Shown: positions 28,971-36,553 of the stretch, in pieces
Layout of the letters: each line of letters starts with the position of its first letter
Position numbering within the stretch: position 1 is the first letter of the stretch
Assembly: GCA_023091735.1 (NCBI GenBank)
Contig: JALKBU010000162.1
Span: forward strand, 1 to 64,000
Length of the DNA: 64,000 nucleotides
DNA from: Trichomonas tenax
Lineage: Eukaryota; Parabasalia; Trichomonadida; Trichomonadidae
Reading direction: 5' to 3'
Notes under the pieces: generated by a model
Seen by the model: only the letters and a program-made list of their open reading frames with translations
Told to the model about the DNA's origin: nothing
Database searches by the model: none
Translations under genes and position numbers: made by a program

Positions 28971-30161
28971 TTACAGGAATGGTGATGACATCTCAGATGG
29001 TGTAGCAGCTCCAGAATTATCTTCGAACTGCTGACCATTGTTCTCTGGGATGGAGAGCTGCATCGATGGGATGTCTGCTGGGATGCGGTCGCCTGTGTTG
29101 ATCATTTCTGCTGCCTTCTGTGGCTTCTCGTCTATGTTGTCGCCAACTGTGTATGCTTCCCAGTTTATGGCGCATGAATCTCCCTTCATTCAGTTCATGC
29201 TGATCTTGAAGGTTGTGTTCGGATCCTTTCCGAAGCCTTTCGTGCTGTAGCCAATGAAGTACGTGCGCGGGAAGAGGTCGTAGTACCTGATGCTGTCATC
29301 GACTGACTGCCAGCGGCAGAGGCCATCGAACATGAGCTCGTTGCCGATTCCATTGCCGTAGCTTGTTGATGTTGAGTCGGCTGAGTTTCCTGCGAAGCAG
29401 CAGAGCTCCGTTGTGAGGAGTCTCTTTTCTTCAGAGATCTCTTCACTCGTCACCGGAAGTCCAAACTTGTCATCGCTGATGAAGCAGATCGCGCCACCAC
29501 CGCGGACGCGGAATCTTGGGATGTGCTGCTCCTTGGCGAGGTTCTCCTTGTCGTCGATCTTGTTTCCGCCAAGCAATCTCTTCTCAGTGAGGCTGATCAT
29601 GTTTCCAAAGAAGTTCGATTCCCACACTTCGAAGAGCTCCGTGTTGAAGGAATACACAGCGCCGCTGCTGAATGAGAATTTGTTCTCCACGAAGCTTGTC
29701 GTGTCGACGTAGAACCACGTGCAGTAGGAAAGAGAGACAGCGCCGCCGCAGTCGTAAGCGGCGTTCTTGTCGAGCTTCGAGTGCAGAATGGAGAGCTGCG
29801 ATGATTCGTATGTTTTTATGGAATCCTCCTTGAAAGCTCCTTGGAAGTAAATCATGCCACCAGACTTAATGGCGACGTTTTCGACGAACTCAGTCTTATG
29901 CACGTAAGCAGCAGTAGACATCGTGCAGATGGCGCCGCCTAAAGTGCCTTTGTTGCCCTTAAATGTGACACCGAAAGGAATCGATGGATCTGCCTGCGAG
30001 TTGAGGCCGATTTCGACCATGGACTGGACGGCGTATATGGCGCCACCGTTTCTCATAGCAACGCCTGTGCCGAAAGCGTGATTGTGTTCAAAGACGTATT
30101 TCCTTGACAATGACTGATGACAAGAAGAAAATCTTCGGTCTGAAATCTCTGGTACTCTTTG
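28971..30161 (-). pseudogene. Pmp-like surface protein, 5'-truncated with an in-frame TGA
   Basis: An open minus-strand frame without an ATG near its 5' end begins after a stop near 30162. It reads a Pmp-type beta-helix with repeated Gly-Gly-Ala motifs (MRNGGAIYAV, GTLGGAICTM, DCGGAVSLSY, RGGGAICF). It ends at TGA 29190-29192 and continues in the same frame for 72 more residues to 28971. The text across the stop (GFGKDPNTTF, stop, MKGDSCA) aligns with an uninterrupted stretch of the neighbouring plus-strand gene (GWSDDPDKAF to VGDKCG), so the TGA is a nonsense mutation within formerly coding sequence. No transmembrane segment remains. Intact relatives face the outside of the cell. Confidence 0.8.
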
Positions 30162-30334
30162 TCAGTTCTGTAGTTTTCTTTAAATTTAAGATTTTAGTCA
30201 CCTGTGAATAACTGGTACTGGGGTAACGATTCCATCTCGAGAGGCCTCAGAGAGCCGATTTCTTTCTGTCTGTCAATGTTCGAAAAGCAACGACAGAGTT
30301 GAAGGAAAACAAACATTTTTTAGTACTTTTTTGA

Positions 30335-31504
30335 ATGAAAAGACCAGAATCGATTTATTTCGTGATATTTGGCATCTCCATGGTTCATAGATACAACGTT
30401 GTCCCATGGGAAACACTTGCTGGACACAATGCCAAAGGGTGGTCTGATGATCCAGATAAGGCATTCACATATGCTCGCTTCGGCTTAGTCGGCGACAAGT
30501 GCGGCGAAGTTCCAATGGATCCTCGCTCTGATGATCCAACTGAGAGCGAACCAACATTTGCTGACGCGAGTTTCACAACAGAAATGCGCACATCATCTGT
30601 CCCAGCCCCAACTGAGTACACTTATGCTGCCACAGCCATCTCACAGCTGCCAAAGAGGACAACAATCAAGATCAGCTACTACCCGCCATTGCCTTGGGAT
30701 GAAGAGGATTATCCATTTGATGTCACAAAGATGAGTGTTGCGCGGACATTTGCTGCCACACAGACACTAGATCAAACACAAAAGCGTACACCATTTGATA
30801 CTCCAGTTACAAAACCATCAACTACACCTTCGACAACACCATCTACAACACCAAGCACAACACCATATGCAACACCAGCTGAATCTGCATCGACGACTCC
30901 ATCCACAACGCCATCAGATACACCATATGATACCCCAATGACAACACCATCAGATACACCATATGATACCCCAATGACAACACCGAAGGAGACAGAGCTT
31001 CCTCCAGTTGTTATCCCAGTTGGCCCAGAGGCCGGACAGGATGTCAACATGGAGAAGGAGTTCCAGACAATCCCAGTCAACAAGTGGATCATCATCGTTG
31101 TCGTTTCAGTCATCATCATCTTGATTATCATCCTTATCTTGCTGCTTGTTGGCGTATTTAAGAAGAAGGAGGAAGAGGAAGAAGAGGATAACCCAGAGAT
31201 GCCAGATGTCGACAACTGGTCTGATATCGAGGACTCCGGTGAGACAGTCGATGTCTCTTCTGACAACTTCGATAACGAGTTCGATGGATTCGAGTTCGCT
31301 TCTTCACTCATCACCAAGGATATGAGTGGTGTCAGTGACTCTGGTGAGACAGTCGATGTTTCTGGTGACGATGTCAACTTCGATGAGTTCGAGTTCACTC
31401 CATCAGTCATCAACAAGACAGTCAATGAAGTCAGCGACTCTGGCGAAACATTTGATGTTTCCGGCGATGATATAGATCTCGAAGACGACGTCCTTCCAAC
31501 ATAA
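30335..31504 (+). CDS. Thr-Pro-stalk membrane protein, probably the C-terminal part of a Pmp-like gene (389 aa)
   Basis: Residues ~1-140 are globular and match the end of the beta-helix region of the oppositely oriented relic next door. A Thr/Ser/Pro stalk follows (~145-225, TTPSTTPS and DTPYDTPM units), probably O-glycosylated. One strong transmembrane helix (IIIVVVSVIIILIIILILLL, ~251-270) comes next, then a basic KKK and a very acidic ~110-residue tail. The tail holds three copies of SGETVDVS, each followed by an acidic FEF- or LEDD-type segment. There is no convincing signal peptide and no beta-helix, so compared with 40273-42027 it looks N-terminally truncated. It may be a still-translated fragment. 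No Initiator was found before the ATG. C-rich codons match the neighbouring chaperone. Confidence 0.65.
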   Translation: MKRPESIYFVIFGISMVHRYNVVPWETLAGHNAKGWSDDPDKAFTYARFGLVGDKCGEVPMDPRSDDPTESEPTFADASFTTEMRTSSVPAPTEYTYAATAISQLPKRTTIKISYYPPLPWDEEDYPFDVTKMSVARTFAATQTLDQTQKRTPFDTPVTKPSTTPSTTPSTTPSTTPYATPAESASTTPSTTPSDTPYDTPMTTPSDTPYDTPMTTPKETELPPVVIPVGPEAGQDVNMEKEFQTIPVNKWIIIVVVSVIIILIIILILLLVGVFKKKEEEEEEDNPEMPDVDNWSDIEDSGETVDVSSDNFDNEFDGFEFASSLITKDMSGVSDSGETVDVSGDDVNFDEFEFTPSVINKTVNEVSDSGETFDVSGDDIDLEDDVLPT

Positions 31505-31754
31505 ATGATGAACAACTTCGATGAAGGAGAAAATTTGGATTTCTAATTTGATTTTTTAATTTAATATATGTGGATTAAGCTCTAAACATGGATTTATTAT
31601 AAAATAATGTTTGTGATTTTACTTATTTTCACTCTTTTTCCCAATTTACCGAACTTTTTCACACTTTTCATTACTGAGTTAAAAATTGGAATCTATGCAT
31701 TAAGAAATATCTAAATTATGAATTAAAATAGAAACAAGTCATTGACCAACTTTG

Positions 31755-31762
31755 TCACTTTT
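31755..31762 (+). promoter_or_regulatory. Initiator (Inr) of the HMCES/SRAP gene
   Basis: TCACTTTT, +1 A at 31757, giving a 59-base leader to the ATG at 31816, which is longer than for other genes here. Confidence 0.55.
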
Positions 31763-31815
31763 CAGAGGAACTTGCTTTGCATTAACGTACAGATTTTCGA
31801 AGAAATTTCCAAAAA

Positions 31816-32487
31816 ATGTGCGGAAGGTTTGCTTTAAACAGAGCTTTGACACAGTTATTGACTAACGTCAACGCAAGGCGCATACAGGAAAACGGCTTTC
31901 AGTTCAATCCATCAAACAATATATCTCCATCGAATCCGGCTCCAGTTTTGGCACAACAAGTTATTCAGTTACTCAAGTGGGGCATAATGACAGGCTCGCA
32001 ACCACTCATTAACGCGAGAAGCGAGACTGTTGTACAAAAATTCAACAAGGATATCATGAATAGAAGATGTGTCATTCCAGCAGACGGATACTTTGAATGG
32101 AACAAGTTCTCGCAGCCATATTTCTTCCACAAGAGGGGAAAGGAGCTCTTATTCCTTGCTGGTTTCTACACACAACACAACGAGTTCGTTATATTGACAC
32201 GTGATTCAGTTAACGATATAAAGAAGGTCCACCCAAGAATGCCGATCATTTTGTCACAGGATGAAATCGCTTTGTGGGAATCTCCAAAGTTTGAATATTT
32301 CTTAACAGCGAATCCACCACAAATAGACTTCTATCCAGTCTCAAGAGACGCTTTAAAGCCAGGATACACAGGTCTTGAGTGTGTCAAGAGGATCAATGGC
32401 GAAAAACAGCAATTGACAATGATTGATATGTTTAAGTCCGTCAAAAAGGATAAACCAGACCTGAAAACTATGTTAGAGAAGACATAG
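31816..32487 (+). CDS. HMCES: HMCES/YedK family SRAP protein (abasic-site DNA-protein crosslinking, 223 aa)
   Basis: It begins MCGRF, placing the conserved catalytic Cys at position 2, exposed once Met is removed. Further signature motifs are INARSE, GYFEW and HPRMP, which carry the conserved Asn, Glu and His. The length (~220 aa) matches bacterial YedK and the core of human HMCES. In that family Cys2 forms a stable thiazolidine link with abasic sites in single-stranded DNA at replication forks, shielding them from strand breakage. The human C-terminal PCNA-binding tail is absent, so it is a core-domain-only form. It is a single exon, free-standing, with a separate Initiator upstream. Confidence 0.94.
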   Translation: MCGRFALNRALTQLLTNVNARRIQENGFQFNPSNNISPSNPAPVLAQQVIQLLKWGIMTGSQPLINARSETVVQKFNKDIMNRRCVIPADGYFEWNKFSQPYFFHKRGKELLFLAGFYTQHNEFVILTRDSVNDIKKVHPRMPIILSQDEIALWESPKFEYFLTANPPQIDFYPVSRDALKPGYTGLECVKRINGEKQQLTMIDMFKSVKKDKPDLKTMLEKT

Positions 32488-34756
32488 AAACGAAATCCAA
32501 TGTGAAATCGTTGCTGTTGCCTTTATGATTTTTCATATATAATAAACTATTCATTTCGTGTTTTTAACCATTGCCATTCTGTTGATTGGTTCATGGATTG
32601 AATATGTGTAATAAAGAAAGGCCTTGAAAATGATAATAGTTTTTTGCCGATATTAAAAAAGCATCGATTCAACTTATTGACATGACATTCAATTAATTTA
32701 ATCCATTGTAATAATAGCAATAACAAAATGGCCTCTTAGTTCAAAGTGTGCTGATGTTCGAGATATATTTAGACTAAATTGCATTTGTTATCTTGGATTT
32801 CGCTTAACTATGGTAAACATTTTCTAAATCCAGACGCTCATAAGGAAATATGATTAATATATTTCCCCATTAATAATACCTGAAACTAAATTTCCAAAAT
32901 AACATTTGAACTAAGCAGGAAACTATCTAAATAGCATACTGATTCATTCCATAGTTCTTACATAGCAATTTTAAAATATCCTTGATTTTCGACCTTTGCA
33001 CCCAATCAGAAAACAAAAAATGTTAATTTTTTTGGATTTAGATAAGAAATTTTCTATTTTAAATCAGCCAATAATATAGAGCTGTAATGTATCTATTAAA
33101 ATACGCATTTCGAAAATCCTCGAAAATCACGCCTGTGATACATCTGATGGACGACACAATATTTAAATAGGGGATGCATCCAATATTTAGGGAATGAAAA
33201 TTATATACAGATATATTGATATACGCATGTGCAGAATGCTGTATCTATTCTAATTAATCAAATCTGAGTGTTTGAAAATTTAATTTAAATTTTATCTATC
33301 TCTAATAATGACTATAGTCAACTATATTTCAATTCACATTGCCCAGACATGTATACAATATGAAGCATTGAATCGAAATCTAGATGTTTTAGAAAATAAA
33401 CCAGAATTGCAAAAATGTTGGATTTTTAAGTGATTTTATGGTCTTCAGCAGTTTCTGTAAGTACAAGCAGCGTATTCTAGTTAGTAAAATGCTGTAAAAT
33501 CCCTTCAAGAGCCTAGATCGTAAACAATTATTTGTAAATAATCCGGTGCTTTGATTGCCTGGAAGAAATGATCCCGAATTGCTTAATTTCCTAAAAAATC
33601 AGCATTCAATATAGCTCCAAGCAATCTGTCATCGAGCATCACAGTCATTAGTATTAACTTTCGATTTTTTTTCAAAAAACAATATCATCAAAATGATCAG
33701 CCTCTGGCATAGGCTCTCCAGAGCAGCAAATGTCTGTATAGTTGATGCCAGAAATTGATCGTTTTTTAAAATATTTGTAAACGATTGTGATTATAAATAT
33801 ATTGTCTAACATGACGAACAGTTACGCATAAGCTATCTGTTGTCATATCATTAGGCATCAAAAACGCGTACTGTTGATGCAATATTCGGATTTATCGCAT
33901 TCTCTGCGGTACTCTGAGGTTTTTAGATCATCGTGCGTTCTAGAAACATCATGATGCCATAGAAAATGTATATTTGTAAAAAGAATGTCGAATGTTTAAT
34001 AGACGAGCTTTGTAATAATCGACTTTTATTTTGCTTTTTAGCTCAAATCATATGAGGCTGATCCATGATAGGCTTGCCTCACATAATGGAACTGTGCTAT
34101 GATTTGAGCTAAAATGCCAAACACAATTGTGGATAATTTGGGAATCTGGACTTTTTCAAAATATTTAAATATACTGATGCTGCACTGACTCACTATTTGC
34201 TGGTAGTGGATGTAGAATCAGTATTTCCAAATATTTTAAATTTCAACTCTTTTTTTCAAATAAATGCGAAAAGTATGTACTGCTCAACTATGTGGGATTA
34301 CCTGTTTGTAGGTATTAGCTGAAATCAATTTGCAAGCAAATAATTGACACATAAATTATTTACATGGCACTTTCCATGTTTACATGGCGTAAGGTGCCAC
34401 TTTTCCTGACACTTTTTGGGACAGGATTTCCGAACGCTGCAATTTCAAGAAAAATATCAAATTTTGGCAATAATTTTTTTATTCTCGAAGTCCACCATTA
34501 ACAAGACAATGAATGTTTCATTTTTCAATCAATCAGCTGGACAATATCCACAGCGATAAGCTGAAGCTCTCTTATAAATCAGATATGAAATTTTCTCATT
34601 AACTGAATCATTTTCATCATGAATATTTTGTTATTGGACAAAATTCGAGAACTTGAAACAATGAAAATATTAATCAAAATTGCAATGATGATCATCATTG
34701 ATTGATGCATTTCAGGAAGAATCATCATCAATATTATTTATAAATTATATGATATT
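32488..34756. other. 2.3-kb intergenic stretch with a hairpin
   Basis: No supported gene in any frame. A perfect 17-bp inverted repeat (TTTTAGCTCAAATCATA at 34036-34052, reverse complement at 34098-34114) encloses 45 bases. A looser inverted repeat lies at ~34160-34250 (AAATACTGAT words). Otherwise AT-rich sequence. Confidence 0.5.
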
Positions 34757-36334
34757 TTATTTCCTATTTGAAGCAAAGAAAGAAACATCAGGATCAGAGT
34801 CCTTTGAAAGGATTTCGAGGATTTCAGTGAACTCTATCGGACATTCTTTTGCAAGAAGAAGCCTAACATTAGATGTTTTATCTGTTGCAAGGATTTTCAG
34901 CATTCCCGACACTTTCTCGTATTCATGGGAGATGCAAAGAAGCTGGACAGCAACTTGGCGAACTTGGAAGTTCCCTGTGAGAAGACTCTGAAGAATTGGC
35001 GCATTAACGATATTCTCAACATACCATTCGTTTCCATACATTGATGTGATCTCTTTGACAGCATTAACAGCTTGATTCCTGCACTCAGCAATCGGCTGCT
35101 CGAGTAGATCATAGATGTACTTTAACAGTTTCGTGTTGAATGTTGCTGCATCCAATGTCTTCGACATTAATCCGATGACTTTTGCCATCGAAATCTTCTT
35201 CCTGAAGTGATCATTTGTCTCTGAGATCTTCTGTAAAGCGATCTCTACGCCGACACCTGTCTCTGCGATGGCTTCGAATGCCTGATTCGATATTCTCGAA
35301 TTTTGAGATGATGTTAATATAGAAAGCGCAAATTCGCAAGAATCTTTGTGATTGTCGATAATGCTTGGAATTGATTTCGCTAATTCAAAAAGAACTTGCT
35401 GATCTGTGTCTTTTGCGAGAATTTTAATGTATTCATCGATCTTTTCATTTGATAAAACGTTGCTGTGTGAAATAAATTTAATTTGTTTTGCTGATTCAGC
35501 GCGAATATATGGATTTTCATCAACAAATACGAACGAGTACAAGAATTCTTGTGTTTCCATCGATAAATAGATGTTTTCGATGTTGCTGAGAATAGATAAA
35601 ACGTTCTCAAATTTCTTGTTGGCAATGATTGTGTTAACAGCGTTATTTACATAGTCATTGTGGCCCTCTTTTGTTAAAAATACAAATGTTTGGCTCAGTT
35701 GCTTTGTAACAATAATTGTTTTATCATTCACTAATTTTGTCGTTATTTCAATTAATTTTTCGAATTTGAACTTCCTTGAGTTAAATGCATCGCTGAGTGC
35801 CTTTGCTAAGTCTCTACGAACTTCGATGCTTTTATCTTCAGATAATTTCTCAATTATTGTAAATAATGTGTCAATTGTCGATTCTGAGACGTATTTAGAG
35901 TTAAGGCATATCATCGAAGCTGCAGCAGCTCTTTTTCCGTAAAATTGGTCGATTGATAATTTATTGAAGAAAGGAATGAAAATGTTTGAAATTTCTTCGT
36001 CAGATGCGTTCTTCATTAGCTGCTCTACAGAGTAAACGCATTTTTCACGTATGTCGTCGTCATCAGTTTCGAGATAAAAATCGAATGCGTCGATTAAAAC
36101 GTTTAAATATTGACGTCCACCTGCTTGTTCGACTATATATCCAAAAGCTCTGCAGATTTGCGCCTGCATTTCGAGAGATTGCTTTGGAATTGTTCTGAAT
36201 TCAGTTATCACCTTTCTCACTTCGGCTGGTTCGATATCTTTGAACAAATCAGCGAGCATTGAACTAGTTCTGTTCTGTTCAAGAGGATTTTCTGATCTAA
36301 GTGATTGCATTAAGGCTAAAAACTTCTCAGACAT
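34757..36334 (-). CDS. PP2A scaffold subunit A/PR65-like HEAT protein (525 aa)
   Basis: The protein is a regular array of ~39-residue HEAT repeats (about 13) from end to end, with the hallmark Pro/Asp/Arg turn pattern (for example SEDKSIEVRRDLAKALSDAF and LEQPIAECRNQAVNAVKEI). The KRAAAASMI stretch resembles the TSRTSAC-type segment of PR65. The length (525) is slightly below the usual ~589. In the PP2A holoenzyme, PR65 holds the catalytic C and regulatory B subunits, so this is the predicted scaffold for Ser/Thr dephosphorylation. Importin-like or other HEAT proteins are the alternative, but the single-domain layout favours PP2A-A. The ATG is well placed, and a 28-bp tandem repeat sits just upstream of it. 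Confidence 0.78.
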   Translation of the reverse strand: MSEKFLALMQSLRSENPLEQNRTSSMLADLFKDIEPAEVRKVITEFRTIPKQSLEMQAQICRAFGYIVEQAGGRQYLNVLIDAFDFYLETDDDDIREKCVYSVEQLMKNASDEEISNIFIPFFNKLSIDQFYGKRAAAASMICLNSKYVSESTIDTLFTIIEKLSEDKSIEVRRDLAKALSDAFNSRKFKFEKLIEITTKLVNDKTIIVTKQLSQTFVFLTKEGHNDYVNNAVNTIIANKKFENVLSILSNIENIYLSMETQEFLYSFVFVDENPYIRAESAKQIKFISHSNVLSNEKIDEYIKILAKDTDQQVLFELAKSIPSIIDNHKDSCEFALSILTSSQNSRISNQAFEAIAETGVGVEIALQKISETNDHFRKKISMAKVIGLMSKTLDAATFNTKLLKYIYDLLEQPIAECRNQAVNAVKEITSMYGNEWYVENIVNAPILQSLLTGNFQVRQVAVQLLCISHEYEKVSGMLKILATDKTSNVRLLLAKECPIEFTEILEILSKDSDPDVSFFASNRK

Positions 36335-36360
36335 TTTGAATAAAATGGCACTTTTAATTG

Positions 36361-36472
36361 AATTATTTCAACATCATATTTTTAATCGAATCATTTCAAC
36401 ATCATATTTTTAATCGTAAGATTTCAACATCATATTCTAAATCGTATCATTTCAACATCATATTCTTAATAT
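36361..36472. repeat. 28-bp tandem repeat, four units, upstream of the PP2A-A gene
   Basis: Four exact-length units start at 36361, 36389, 36417 and 36445, each containing ATTTCAACATCATATT followed by a variable end (TTTAATCG or similar). It lies in the 5' region of the minus-strand PP2A scaffold gene, 27 bases before its ATG. Confidence 0.85.
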
Positions 36473-36553
36473 ATGATTTTTATAGAAGTGAAGAGCCGTA
36501 GAAGGGAGTAAATAAAAGAAAATATTTATATAGTGTTTCAGAATAAATATAAA

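Noticed and set aside
30772..31515. A 247-codon minus-strand Ser-rich frame
   Set aside because: Antisense of the Thr-Pro stalk and acidic tail of the plus-strand gene; no domain.
34150..34260. Loose inverted repeat with AAATACTGAT words as a second MITE
   Set aside because: Imperfect and short, with no defined ends; not strong enough to call.
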